From Paraflavitalea soli (lineage in GTDB: Bacteria; Bacteroidota; Bacteroidia; Chitinophagales; Chitinophagaceae), in the NCBI RefSeq assembly GCF_003555545.1, contig NZ_CP032157.1, positions 4,096,546 through 4,160,545 of the forward strand: a DNA stretch of 64,000 nt, read 5' to 3'. Position numbers and translations under genes: made by a program. A model generated the notes under the pieces. That model worked only from the letters and a program-made list of their open reading frames with translations. It was not told the origin of the DNA and made no database searches. Position 1 is the stretch's first letter; the number at the start of each line of letters is the position of its first letter. Below are positions 25,177 through 33,369 of this stretch, in pieces.

Positions 25177-26520
25177 ATGCCAAATTCATTGAAAGCCAGG
25201 GACAAACAGGTGATCTGGCACCCATATACCCCACAAAAATACATGCCTGATCCAATTCCCATAGTAAAAGGTGAAGGAAGTTATTTAATTGATGCGGACG
25301 GCAATCGCTACCTGGATGCGATCAGCAGCTGGTGGGTTACGATCCATGGGCACGCCCACCCATATATTGCAGAAAAATTATATGAGCAGGCCAAAACGCT
25401 GGAGCAGGTAATTTTTGCTGGGTTTACGCATGAACCCGCGGTAAGGCTGGCGGAGCGGCTGCTGGGCGTGTTGCCGGGCCATTTTTCCCGGGTCTTTTAT
25501 TCGGATAATGGGTCCACGGCTACCGAGGTGGCCCTGAAGATGGCGCTTCAGTATTGGTGGAACAATGGCTACCAAAAACGGACTAAAATACTGGCTTTCA
25601 ACAACTCCTACCATGGCGACACTTTTGGGGCCATGAGTGTGAGCCAGCGGAGCATATTTACAAAGGCGTTTGATGAGAAGCTGTTTGAGGTGGTGTTTGT
25701 AAATGCACCGGCAGTCGGCAGTCGGCAGTCGGCAATCGGTCCCGCCAAGGGGCGGGAGCAATCGGCAGTGAATAGTCCCGAAGTATTTGCTGGCAGCCAG
25801 CAATGGGAAACTATTCCCTGGGAGGAGGTGGCCTGTATTATTTACGAACCGCTGGTGCAGGGTGCGGGGGGGATGCTGATGTATGATGCGGAAGGATTGG
25901 ATGGGTTGTTGAAAAAGTGCCGGCAGGAAGGGGTTATTTGCATAGCAGATGAGGTAATGACGGGTTTTGGCCGAACAGGTAAGTTGTTTGCTTCTGCTTA
26001 TATGTCGGCCCAGCCGGATATTATTTGCCTGTCCAAGGGACTTACCGGCGGTACAATGGCCCTGGGTGTTACGGCCTGCACACACCGTATTTACGAAGCA
26101 TTTCTGCAGGAGGATAAACTAAAGACATTTTTCCATGGCCATTCTTTTACTGCCAATCCGCTGGCCTGCGCCACTGCGCTGGCCAGTCTTGACCTGCTGG
26201 AGGAAAAGAGTTGCCTGAACAATATAGACCGGATAAGCCGGCAGCACCAGGCATTCGCCGCCTCGCTGGCTAAGGACTTCCCGGCTTCCACCAAAAATAT
26301 CCGGTGCCTGGGAACGCTCTTTGCTTTTGAAATAGTACAGGGCAAGGATGGATACCTAAATACGATCAGCCGAGAGATCACAGAAAAAGCATTGGCCAGG
26401 GGCGTTTACCTACGGCCGCTGGGGAATACGGTATACCTGATGCCCCCTTATTGTTTTACAGCAGAAGAATTGAATAAAGTGTATGACGTGATCAGGGAGA
26501 TAATGGTGGAAATGGCGTAG
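25177..26520 (+). CDS. bioA: Adenosylmethionine--8-amino-7-oxononanoate aminotransferase
   Basis: This 447-residue PLP enzyme makes 7,8-diaminopelargonate for biotin synthesis. It has WHPYTPQKYMP near the N-terminus, SSWWVTIHGHAHP, the SDNGSTATEVALKMA phosphate loop, YEPLVQGAGGM, DEVMTGFGRTG and the Schiff-base lysine in CLSKGLTGG, all BioA-specific. Residues 179-209 (VGSRQSAIGPAKGREQ and what follows) have no counterpart in the family and are encoded by a CAGTCGG tandem repeat with a GC hairpin, inserted in frame at a surface position before WETIPWEE. The other biotin genes are not in the window. A perfect bidirectional hairpin follows. Confidence 0.95.
   Translation: MPNSLKARDKQVIWHPYTPQKYMPDPIPIVKGEGSYLIDADGNRYLDAISSWWVTIHGHAHPYIAEKLYEQAKTLEQVIFAGFTHEPAVRLAERLLGVLPGHFSRVFYSDNGSTATEVALKMALQYWWNNGYQKRTKILAFNNSYHGDTFGAMSVSQRSIFTKAFDEKLFEVVFVNAPAVGSRQSAIGPAKGREQSAVNSPEVFAGSQQWETIPWEEVACIIYEPLVQGAGGMLMYDAEGLDGLLKKCRQEGVICIADEVMTGFGRTGKLFASAYMSAQPDIICLSKGLTGGTMALGVTACTHRIYEAFLQEDKLKTFFHGHSFTANPLACATALASLDLLEEKSCLNNIDRISRQHQAFAASLAKDFPASTKNIRCLGTLFAFEIVQGKDGYLNTISREITEKALARGVYLRPLGNTVYLMPPYCFTAEELNKVYDVIREIMVEMA
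25711..25784. repeat. CAGTCGG heptamer array with GC hairpin inside bioA
   Basis: Four tandem GGCAGTC/GGCAATC units (period 7) are followed by TCCCGCCaaGGGGCGGGA, an inverted repeat, then GCAATCGGCAGTG. It is read in frame as residues 179-202 of BioA. The composition matches the intergenic repeat class of this genome rather than the surrounding gene. Confidence 0.8.
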
Positions 26521-26549
26521 CGGAATACAAGGCCCGATAGTCAGCCAAT

Positions 26550-26590
26550 AAAAAGAGGTGACGCCTTTTCGAATGGTGTCACCTCTTTTT
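26550..26590. terminator. Bidirectional terminator between bioA and the DUF2911 gene
   Basis: AAAAAGAGGTGACGCC pairs with GGTGTCACCTCTTTTT around a 9-nt loop. The single G-T pair is a wobble on the plus strand, so it is best matched to bioA, but A/T tails on both sides allow use by both convergent genes. Confidence 0.85.
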
Positions 26591-26610
26591 ATGTTGTATG
26601 ATCTATTACT

Positions 26611-27114
26611 TTATAACTTGATGGGCACAGTAACCTGCGTTTGGTCCCACTCAATGATCATATCATTTTTAGGTGTAAAGCGGATGGTATGTTGCTCTAC
26701 CACTTTGTCCAGCTTTTTAACAGGTACAGTTACCTGGAGTACATCTTTGTCTTTGGCCTTATCATAACCATAAGCGCCCCACTGGCCCAGTTGGCTGTTG
26801 AGGATAACAGTCCATTCTTTTTCATTGGGAATGGTAAACAAGGTATAAGTACCTGCTTTTACCGGTTTACCACCGAAGGTAGCATCCTTGGCAAAGGTAA
26901 TGGTGGTAGCAGAATCGGCCCCGGTACGCCAAACTTTCCCGAATTTTTCCAGCCCCCCGAATATTTCACGGCCCTTTTTGTATGGGCGGCCATACCTGAC
27001 ACTTACATCTTTGCCAAAAGCGGATTCATGCGGGCTTTTCTGTGCGGCTGCTTCTGTTGAAAACAGTGTGGAAGTAACCATGGCTATGGCGGCAAGGAAC
27101 AATAGCTTTTTCAT
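26611..27114 (-). CDS. DUF2911 domain protein, secreted
   Basis: This 167-residue protein has a signal peptide (MKKLLFLAAIAMVTSTLFSTEAAAQ). The body is the DUF2911 family, abundant in Bacteroidota and of unknown function: VSVRYGRPYKKGREIFGG, VWRTGADSATTITF, GTYTLFTIPNEKEWTVILN and GQWGAYGYDKAKD are its characteristic segments. It is likely periplasmic. It is followed by the convergent bioA terminator and preceded, 36 bp away, by an SRPBCC gene and an ABC permease on the same strand, which may form one unit. Confidence 0.88.
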   Translation of the reverse strand: MKKLLFLAAIAMVTSTLFSTEAAAQKSPHESAFGKDVSVRYGRPYKKGREIFGGLEKFGKVWRTGADSATTITFAKDATFGGKPVKAGTYTLFTIPNEKEWTVILNSQLGQWGAYGYDKAKDKDVLQVTVPVKKLDKVVEQHTIRFTPKNDMIIEWDQTQVTVPIKL

Positions 27115-27150
27115 ATTATCGTGTTTATTTAGTGGAATGAATATAGTGGA

Positions 27151-27645
27151 TCAGGGCGTAGTTTCCAGCTTTTTTTTGAGTTCCGCCAGAGATTGCTCCA
27201 TCGGCGGTCCTAATTGCTTATCAAAAATGATGCTACCAAACTTTTCCCAGGGGTACCATTTTAAATAAAAATCAAAATACCATTGAATTACAGTGGTATT
27301 GTCGGCGGTATAGAGAGTAAATCCGCTGCCGATCTCCCGGCCGGTTTCCAGGCGCCAGGTGGTAGTGATGGTATCGGTACCGGCATGCAGCAATTGTACC
27401 TGCAAGCCGTCACTGGAAAATGCATCCTTACTATAATGGGGATTGGTTCTGGGCGGGGCGTTGGTGAGGGCATTCCAGGGCTGCCACTGGCGCAGATCGG
27501 CCAGGTGGGCAACAATGCTGTCTTTGGACGCACTGATATTGATGGCCCGGGAGATACGCACATGTGCAGGAATGAGCAGGGATATGAGTAATATCACTAC
27601 GAACAACCCTACAATACTGATCAAACCTAACTTTACAAAACGCAT
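27151..27645 (-). CDS. Membrane-anchored SRPBCC (polyketide cyclase-like) protein
   Basis: This 164-residue protein has an N-terminal membrane helix (about 5-26, LGLISIVGLFVVILLISLLIP) followed by an SRPBCC/START-like ligand-binding fold: VRISRAINISASKDSIVAHLADLRQWQPWNA is its typical first strand-helix pair. The final LGPPMEQSLAELKKKLE helix closes the cavity. Such proteins bind hydrophobic ligands, but the ligand cannot be inferred. It sits between the ABC permease gene (23 bp) and the DUF2911 gene (36 bp) on the same strand. Confidence 0.8.
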   Translation of the reverse strand: MRFVKLGLISIVGLFVVILLISLLIPAHVRISRAINISASKDSIVAHLADLRQWQPWNALTNAPPRTNPHYSKDAFSSDGLQVQLLHAGTDTITTTWRLETGREIGSGFTLYTADNTTVIQWYFDFYLKWYPWEKFGSIIFDKQLGPPMEQSLAELKKKLETTP

Positions 27646-27668
27646 ATTGGATATTTATACAGCGGGAA

Positions 27669-28775
27669 CTATTCCCATTTGAATACTTTGATAGCGGCTA
27701 CATAACTAATTACACCCCAGATAGCCAAAACGCCCAGTTGCTTACCACAATCGGTGAGGTGGGCGCCTTCGAAAGCGATATTGCGCATGGCATCGTTCAT
27801 ATGGGTAAGGGGAAGGACACGGCAGATGGGCTGCAACCAGGACGGGAAATTGTCTATGGAAAAGAAAGTACCTGCCAGCAGGAATTGGGGTAAGGTAAAC
27901 AGGTTGGCCAGCGGTGGGATCACACTTTCGTTTTTGGCAACACCACTCACTACAAAACCAAATCCCATGAATACAAGTAATCCTATAAAACTCAACACCA
28001 ACAATTCTATAAAAGTGGTAAAGCCATGTATGAGGGTAAAATTAAAAAAGTAATGGCCTGCCAGCAAGATCACTACAGCGGTGATCAACTGGAAGATCAC
28101 GCGGCTCAATCCTTCGCCCAATACAATGTAGGAGCGTTTGATGGGGGTGGCAAAAAAGCGCTTCAGCACCAGGGTTTGCCGCAGGTTGAAGAAGATGAAG
28201 GCTACGCCAAATACTCCGGCACTCATGAGGGAGAAGCCGAGCTGTCCGGGCAGGATAAAATCAATGGTGCGGTATACGCGGCCAGGGATCTCCTCTACGT
28301 TCTTACTGATGGTAGCTACCGTTTTTCTTTCGGGAAATTTATCCTCATCCATGCTTTTGACTATGGATTCAATTATGGAACGTAGCACCTGCAGGTTTTG
28401 CGGATTAACAGCTCCGGAGCTTTTGAAACTAATCTTGTAAGCGGAAAGAGTATCCTTGCTTTTCTGAATATTTACAATGGCGGTGATGCGCCCTTTTTCG
28501 AGGTCTTCTATTATTTCTTTTTCCTCTTTTTGTACTGTGCGTACACCAGTCACGCTTTTTATGGCATGGTATAATACAGCGGTGGTATCCGATCTTTTAT
28601 CAAAAGCAATCCGCACATTGATCCCACCGCCACCGCCTATAAATCCAAACACCAAAATAAAGATCATGGGAAAGGCAAAACTGAAGATCACAGCGCTGGG
28701 GCTTCGGAAAACAGCTTTCAGGCTGGCTTTGGTGATGGCCAGCATAGCCCGGAACTGATTGTATGGTTGCGGCAT
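27669..28775 (-). CDS. ABC-2 type transporter permease
   Basis: This 368-residue permease has one N-terminal membrane helix (about 27-48, VIFSFAFPMIFILVFGFIGGG), a periplasmic domain of about 130 residues, and five C-terminal helices (about 180-365), as in the ABC-2/DrrB-NodJ exporter class. The LTHMNDAMRNIAFEG segment before the last helix is typical of these permeases. No ATPase gene is adjacent, which is unusual; the partner must lie elsewhere or the gene is an orphan. An exact minus-strand TAGTTTTG box lies 26 nt upstream of the ATG, abutting a repeat. SRPBCC and DUF2911 genes follow. Confidence 0.87.
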   Translation of the reverse strand: MPQPYNQFRAMLAITKASLKAVFRSPSAVIFSFAFPMIFILVFGFIGGGGGINVRIAFDKRSDTTAVLYHAIKSVTGVRTVQKEEKEIIEDLEKGRITAIVNIQKSKDTLSAYKISFKSSGAVNPQNLQVLRSIIESIVKSMDEDKFPERKTVATISKNVEEIPGRVYRTIDFILPGQLGFSLMSAGVFGVAFIFFNLRQTLVLKRFFATPIKRSYIVLGEGLSRVIFQLITAVVILLAGHYFFNFTLIHGFTTFIELLVLSFIGLLVFMGFGFVVSGVAKNESVIPPLANLFTLPQFLLAGTFFSIDNFPSWLQPICRVLPLTHMNDAMRNIAFEGAHLTDCGKQLGVLAIWGVISYVAAIKVFKWE

Positions 28776-28801
28776 AAGGGAGTGACTGGTTAAATAAGCA
28801 G

Positions 28802-28809
28802 CAAAACTA
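28802..28809 (-). promoter_or_regulatory. Bacteroidota -7 box (TAGTTTTG) for the ABC permease gene
   Basis: This exact minus-strand TAnnTTTG match lies 26 nt before the permease ATG. The -33 region falls within the AAGTCGG repeat and has no TTTG. Confidence 0.4.
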
Positions 28810-28815
28810 TGGTTT

Positions 28816-28861
28816 TAAGTCGGGAAGTCGGTAAAGTCGGAAAGTCCGTAAGCCGGTAAGT
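28816..28861. repeat. AAGTCGG-type degenerate tandem repeat
   Basis: Five imperfect units (AAGTCGGG, AAGTCGGT, AAAGTCGGA, AAGTCCGT, AAGCCGGT) lie in tandem between the permease and sppA genes. They match the units of the array at 19871-19962, but no reverse-complement arm is present. Confidence 0.65.
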
Positions 28862-28871
28862 AGTTTTTGTA

Positions 28872-30626
28872 TTACTCAATTGTAAAGTCAAAAGGCAGCC
28901 GGGCCTGTGAAATACCCACGAGGGCTTTGGCACGCTTGAGGGTATTGTAGGTCTTCATCCCCTCCTGCCCTATTTCTTCGCGGATAGCCCTGCTTTTGGC
29001 ATTTTGCTGGTAATCACCAAATATGACATCGAAGATGTTGCGCGGTTCGGGAAACTCTTTCAGGCTATAACTGGTTACTTTGGCCAGGCGGGCAGCACTG
29101 GCAATGGCATCGTCGAGTCCGCCAATGCGGTCAACCAGTCCCAGTTGCAAGGCCCTGGAACCGCTCCAGATACGCCCCTGCCCGATGCTGTCTACAAACT
29201 CCATCGATAATTTCCGGCCATCCGCCACGCGTTGTTTAAACCCGTGGTAAATGGTATCTACATCATTTTGCAGGTATTGTCTTTGTGCGGGAGAAAGCGG
29301 TTTGGTGACGGAAAGGGCATCTGCATCGGGCGATGTCTTTACACCATCGAAGGTCATACCCAGTTTGTTTTTAAAGAACGATCCCATATTGGGAAGCAGC
29401 ATGAACACACCAATGGAACCGGTAATGGTATTGGGCTGGGCAAATATGCTATCGGCATTGCAGGAAAGGTAATAACCACCGGAAGCAGCCACATCACCAA
29501 AACTTACTACCACGGGTTTATCTTTCCGGGCAATAGTGATCTCCCGCCAGATATTCTCACTGGCCATGGCACTGCCACCACCGGAATTGATACGGATAAC
29601 GATGGCCTTTACTTCTTTATCGAGGCGTGCCTTGCGAACGAGGTTGCGGTAGGTATCGCCCCCAATGTTTTCCTGGTCTCCTTTGCCATCTACAATATCA
29701 CCCTGGGCATAGATCACGGCGATCTTTTCGGTACCAGTTTGTTTATAATCTACGGCCATGGCATACTTACCCAGGCTTACAAAATTGATCTTATCATACT
29801 TTCCTACTTTCAACCTGTCTTTGATCTCATCTTTCACCTCATCATCGTATTTCAATCCATCGGCCAGCTTATACTTCACGGCATCTGCGGCAAACTGGAT
29901 ACTGTTCTCATTGGCATACTGGTGCAGGCTGCCGGTATCTGTTTTACGGGCAGCGGCTGTTTGCTGCAGGAAGTGACCATAGAGGTCATTGAGGATCACG
30001 GATGACTGGAGGCGGTTGGCATCTGTCATTTTATCTTCCCGGAAAGGTTCTGTAGCGCTTTTGAACTTGCCGGCATAAAATATCTGTGGTTCTATCTCCA
30101 GTTTCTGGAGTGTGCCTTTCAGGTACACCATTTGCATGGCAAAGCCCCGCCAGTCAATACCCCCTTTGGGATTGCAGTATACTTTATCGGCCACATTGGC
30201 TATATGGTAAGCACCCTGGCTGATCACATCTGCATAGGCATAGATGAACTTGCCGCCTGCCTTAAAGTCGAGCAGGGCATTGCGTATCTCATCACCGGCA
30301 GCAAATCCATTGCTGTTGGCATTACATTTAATATAGATCCCTTTTACGGATGAATCGGTTTTGGCGTGACGGATGAGCCTGATCACATCGTATAAAGCAG
30401 GGGTATTGTATTGTTCTTTTCCACCCAGGGCAGCCAGGGGATTCTCTATGCGCACTTCCTTATAGTTCTGGGCCAGGTCGATCATGAGTACAGCATTGGC
30501 CCCGGTCTTTTCCTTTTGGGGTGTAGCCAGTCCCGACACCAATCCCAGCACGATAAAAAATGCTACCACGGTAAACACCAGCAAGGCGGTCAGTGAAGCA
30601 AGAAATATTTTAAGAAAGCTATTCAT
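28872..30626 (-). CDS. sppA: Signal peptide peptidase SppA, long form
   Basis: This 584-residue protease degrades cleaved signal peptides at the inner membrane. It has an N-terminal membrane helix (about 5-32, FLKIFLASLTALLVFTVVAFF) and two tandem ClpP/crotonase-like domains, as in the 67-kDa E. coli form. The N-domain lysine segment YAGKFKSATEPFRED and the C-domain serine segment TGSIGVFMLLPN give the Ser-Lys dyad. INSGGGSAMASENIWREI is a conserved loop. The start was moved seven codons inward to the ATG that begins the membrane anchor. A minus-strand TATCTTTG box lies 25 nt upstream. It is divergent from folK. Confidence 0.94.
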   Translation of the reverse strand: MNSFLKIFLASLTALLVFTVVAFFIVLGLVSGLATPQKEKTGANAVLMIDLAQNYKEVRIENPLAALGGKEQYNTPALYDVIRLIRHAKTDSSVKGIYIKCNANSNGFAAGDEIRNALLDFKAGGKFIYAYADVISQGAYHIANVADKVYCNPKGGIDWRGFAMQMVYLKGTLQKLEIEPQIFYAGKFKSATEPFREDKMTDANRLQSSVILNDLYGHFLQQTAAARKTDTGSLHQYANENSIQFAADAVKYKLADGLKYDDEVKDEIKDRLKVGKYDKINFVSLGKYAMAVDYKQTGTEKIAVIYAQGDIVDGKGDQENIGGDTYRNLVRKARLDKEVKAIVIRINSGGGSAMASENIWREITIARKDKPVVVSFGDVAASGGYYLSCNADSIFAQPNTITGSIGVFMLLPNMGSFFKNKLGMTFDGVKTSPDADALSVTKPLSPAQRQYLQNDVDTIYHGFKQRVADGRKLSMEFVDSIGQGRIWSGSRALQLGLVDRIGGLDDAIASAARLAKVTSYSLKEFPEPRNIFDVIFGDYQQNAKSRAIREEIGQEGMKTYNTLKRAKALVGISQARLPFDFTIE

Positions 30627-30651
30627 CAACAACTTGGTTTTATGCAAAATT

Positions 30652-30659
30652 CAAAGATA
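30652..30659 (-). promoter_or_regulatory. Bacteroidota -7 box (TATCTTTG) for sppA
   Basis: This exact minus-strand TAnnTTTG match lies 25 nt from the sppA ATG, with an ATTG about 20 nt further upstream as a possible -33 element. It sits in the 59-bp divergent region shared with folK. Confidence 0.5.
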
Positions 30660-30685
30660 TTTGACCCTTTGACAGCCTGCAATAT

Positions 30686-31171
30686 ATGAATAATGTGTAT
30701 TTACTGATAGGCGGCAACGTAGGAAACAGGGCCGAAAACCTGCAACAGGCAATAATAGCCCTGAATCAAACCTGTGGCCGGGTTGTACGCCAATCGGCCA
30801 TTTATGAAACGGCCGCCTGGGGCAAAACAGACCAGCAGCCTTTCCTCAACCAGGCGCTTCTGCTGGTCACCCGCTTTACAGGCCCCGAACTACTGCAACA
30901 CACCATGGAAGCAGAGAACGTGCTGGGCCGGGTAAGGCAGGAACGGTACGGTCCCCGTATCATCGACATTGATATATTATTTTTTAATAATGATATCATC
31001 CGGGAACCTGCCCTTACGATCCCACATCCCGAAGTACAGAACCGCCGTTTTGCACTGACCCCGCTTGATGAACTGGCGCCAGACCTTGTGCATCCAGTAC
31101 TGCAAAAGACGGTCCACCAGCTGCTCGATGAATGTAAGGATGAATTGGAAGTGAAGGTGTGGAACGAGTAG
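30686..31171 (+). CDS. folK: 2-amino-4-hydroxy-6-hydroxymethyldihydropteridine diphosphokinase
   Basis: This 161-residue enzyme (HPPK) pyrophosphorylates hydroxymethyl-dihydropterin in folate synthesis. It has the YLLIGGNVGNRAENLQQA start, the substrate-binding YETAAWGKTDQQPFLNQ, and the Mg-binding signature RYGPRIIDIDILFF, followed by PHPEVQNRRFALTPLDELAPDLVHPV. The length is standard. It is divergent from sppA and is followed by an inverted TTAGC array before the deoxynucleoside kinase gene; no other folate gene is nearby. Confidence 0.97.
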   Translation: MNNVYLLIGGNVGNRAENLQQAIIALNQTCGRVVRQSAIYETAAWGKTDQQPFLNQALLLVTRFTGPELLQHTMEAENVLGRVRQERYGPRIIDIDILFFNNDIIREPALTIPHPEVQNRRFALTPLDELAPDLVHPVLQKTVHQLLDECKDELEVKVWNE

Positions 31172-31173
31172 GA

Positions 31174-31250
31174 ATAAGCTTTTAGCTATTAGGTGTTAGC
31201 TTTTAGCATTGGTTATTGGCTAACTGCTAAAGGCTAAGAGCTAATACCTT
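31174..31250. repeat. Inverted array of TTAGC-type units after folK
   Basis: The left arm (31185-31210) reads GCTATTAGGTGTTAGCTTTTAGCA-like units, and the right arm (31219-31247) is the reverse complement (GCTAACTGCTAAAGGCTAAG...). About 21 of 26 positions pair. The same unit builds 38331-38422. Confidence 0.7.
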
Positions 31251-31339
31251 TTCAAGTTTTCCACAAATTGTATTCACACCCTTTATGTGTGTAGCCATTT
31301 CCTTTATTTTGGCCTGCGTTGACGTTCCCGCATACATTT

Positions 31340-31972
31340 ATGAATTATCACTTTATAACCATCGAAGGCAATATTGGGGCGGGTAAGACCACCTTATCGC
31401 ATTTACTGGCCAAGAAATACAATGCCCGCCTGATCCTGGAGGCCTTTGCGGACAATCCCTTCCTATCCAAGTTTTACGAAAATCCCAAGCAATATGCCTT
31501 TCCGCTGGAGCTTTTCTTTATGGCCGAGCGGTACAAACAATTAAAAGAATTGATCCATACCAAGGACCTGTTCCAAAGTGTGACGGTCACGGATTATCTT
31601 TTTACGAAGTGCCTGCTGTTTGCCAAGGTAAACCTGCCGGAAGAAGAGTTTCGCCTGTACCAGAAACTATTTGAGATCATACACCAACAGATACCACAAC
31701 CTGAAATACTGATCTACCTGCATGTGCCGGTAAACAAACTGCAATCGAATATCCGGAAACGCAACCGGCCCTATGAGCAGTCGATCCCCGATGAATACCT
31801 GTTCAAAATACAGGAAACGTATACGAATTACATCAAACAGCACAATCTCAAGACCTTGTTTGTAGATGCCAGCAATGCAGACTTCCTGGGCAATGAAAAG
31901 CACCTGCAGGTGATCACGGACGCCCTGGAAAAGGACCATGATTACGGGCAACGGTACCTGACATTGCCTTAG
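31340..31972 (+). CDS. Deoxynucleoside kinase family protein
   Basis: This 210-residue P-loop kinase phosphorylates a deoxynucleoside with ATP in the salvage pathway. It has ITIEGNIGAGKTTLSHLLA (P-loop), the YFxxxRY-type LFFMAERYKQL, the DYLFTKCLLFAKVNL segment that replaces the usual DRY/ERS motif, and the lid RKRNRPYEQSIPDEYL. Whether it acts on deoxyadenosine, deoxyguanosine or pyrimidines cannot be decided. The start was moved seven codons inward from a TTG to an ATG that directly precedes the P-loop strand. It lies after folK with a repeat-rich 168-bp gap. Confidence 0.9.
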   Translation: MNYHFITIEGNIGAGKTTLSHLLAKKYNARLILEAFADNPFLSKFYENPKQYAFPLELFFMAERYKQLKELIHTKDLFQSVTVTDYLFTKCLLFAKVNLPEEEFRLYQKLFEIIHQQIPQPEILIYLHVPVNKLQSNIRKRNRPYEQSIPDEYLFKIQETYTNYIKQHNLKTLFVDASNADFLGNEKHLQVITDALEKDHDYGQRYLTLP

Positions 31973-32090
31973 CGGTTTCGGGTGTGGAGTTTCGGGTTTC
32001 GGGTTCTTGTGTGTAACCCGCTAACTAAATGTAAACTGAACTGTTAAAGCGTTGCAGCAACACGAAACACAAAACCCGGAACCCGAAACG
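31973..32090. repeat. Inverted array of GTTTCGGGTT units
   Basis: The left arm (31973-32017) has three GTTTCGGGT units and then TTCTTGTGTG. The right arm (32061-32090) is their reverse complement, CACGAAACACAAAACCCGG followed by AACCCGAAACG. About 23 of 26 positions of the inner stem pair. It lies between two co-directional genes and ends 11 bp before a -7 box. Confidence 0.75.
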
Positions 32091-32100
32091 ACTTTTCCTC

Positions 32101-32108
32101 TATTTTTG
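32101..32108 (+). promoter_or_regulatory. Bacteroidota -7 box (TATTTTTG) for the MFS gene
   Basis: This exact TAnnTTTG match ends 5 nt before the ATG at 32114. The expected -33 position lies inside the GTTTCGGG array. Confidence 0.5.
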
Positions 32109-32113
32109 CGCCC

Positions 32114-33364
32114 ATGGAACCTGATCTTCAAAGCCAGCATAGCCCCTTCGCCTCGGTCCGCATCAAGGAATTCCGCTACTTTATTACGCAACGTTTTTTC
32201 TTCATCATGGCCATGCGTATGACGGCTACGCTGGTATGGTGGAAGATGTACCTGCTCACGAAAGATCCGCTGCTGGTATCATTGGTAGCTTTGTCGGAAG
32301 CCATTCCGGCTATTTCACTGGCGCTGTATTCGGGTCATGTGGTAGATAAGAGTGATAAACGCACGCTGCTGCTTAAGACGATCGTGCTTTACCTGCTGTG
32401 CGTAACAGCGCTGCTGTTCATTACGCAGCAAAGTGTGGAAGCCACTATGGGCAAACGGTTTGTACAATATGGCATTTACCTGATCATTTTCCTCACGGGC
32501 ATTACGCGCTCGTTTTCCGGACCTACCTCCAGTTCTATTATGGCGCAGCTGGTGCCTAAAAATATTTTACCGAATGCTGTTACCTGGAGTTCCAGCACCT
32601 GGTTATCGGCCTCTGTGCTGGGGCATGGCTCTGCGGGTCTGTTGATCGCCTATGCAGGGTATACGCCTTCATTTCTGATCATCATTACCTACCTGATCAT
32701 TGCCACGGTAAGTGTGTGGCTGATCAAGCCCAAACCGATCCTGCATGTGAATACGGATCAAAAGACCTGGGAGAGTGTAAAGGAAGGATTGAAATATGTA
32801 TTTAAGACCAAGGAACTGCTGGGGGCATTGACGCTGGATATGTTTGCCGTGTTGTTTGGCGGAGCGGTAGCAATGATCCCTTTTTTCGCAGGAGAGATAC
32901 TCCATGTAGGTCCTATTGGCTTTGGCTGGCTCAATGCGGCCGCAGATATCGGGTCCATTACGAGTATTATCATCCTCACCTTCTACCCGCTTCGTCGTAA
33001 GCAGGGGCTGATCCTCCTGTATGTGGTGGCAGGCTTTGGATTGTGCATCATCACTTTTGGGCTATCGCAATTTTACCTGCTTTCCTTTATTGCCTTGCTG
33101 GCCAGCGGCGCACTGGATGGCATCAGTGTGGTGGTGAGGGGTACTATCCTTCAACTGAAAACACCTGATAATATGCGCGGGCGTGTATCATCGGTCAACT
33201 CGATGTTCATCAACTCCTCCAATGAGATCGGCAGTTTTGAAAGCGGTATTGCCGCCAAGCTGATGGGCATTGTACCTTCTGTGATCTTTGGAGGCACAAT
33301 GACCTTGCTGGTGGTGCTGGCCATGTGGTTCAAAGCGCCTACGCTGCGGAAATTTGAATATTAA
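32114..33364 (+). CDS. MFS transporter
   Basis: This 416-residue protein has about 12 membrane helices and the intracellular loop motif GHVVDKSDKRTLLL after helix 2, a version of the GxxxDRxGRR signature. It resembles the MFS_3/enterobactin-exporter-like group (ALSEAIPAISLALYSG; FSGPTSSSIMAQLVP; NMRGRVSSVNSMFINSSNEIGSFESG). The substrate is unknown. It is convergent with the CPA2 antiporter gene, with only 5 bp between stops and no visible terminator. Confidence 0.9.
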   Translation: MEPDLQSQHSPFASVRIKEFRYFITQRFFFIMAMRMTATLVWWKMYLLTKDPLLVSLVALSEAIPAISLALYSGHVVDKSDKRTLLLKTIVLYLLCVTALLFITQQSVEATMGKRFVQYGIYLIIFLTGITRSFSGPTSSSIMAQLVPKNILPNAVTWSSSTWLSASVLGHGSAGLLIAYAGYTPSFLIIITYLIIATVSVWLIKPKPILHVNTDQKTWESVKEGLKYVFKTKELLGALTLDMFAVLFGGAVAMIPFFAGEILHVGPIGFGWLNAAADIGSITSIIILTFYPLRRKQGLILLYVVAGFGLCIITFGLSQFYLLSFIALLASGALDGISVVVRGTILQLKTPDNMRGRVSSVNSMFINSSNEIGSFESGIAAKLMGIVPSVIFGGTMTLLVVLAMWFKAPTLRKFEY

Positions 33365-33369
33365 CGATC

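Noticed and set aside
25378-26085. Minus-strand open frame of 235 codons inside bioA
   Set aside because: It is antisense to the conserved PLP-enzyme core; codon use and content fit a shadow.
29232-30005. Plus-strand open frame of 257 codons inside sppA
   Set aside because: It is antisense to the conserved sppA coding region and has the composition of a frame shadow.
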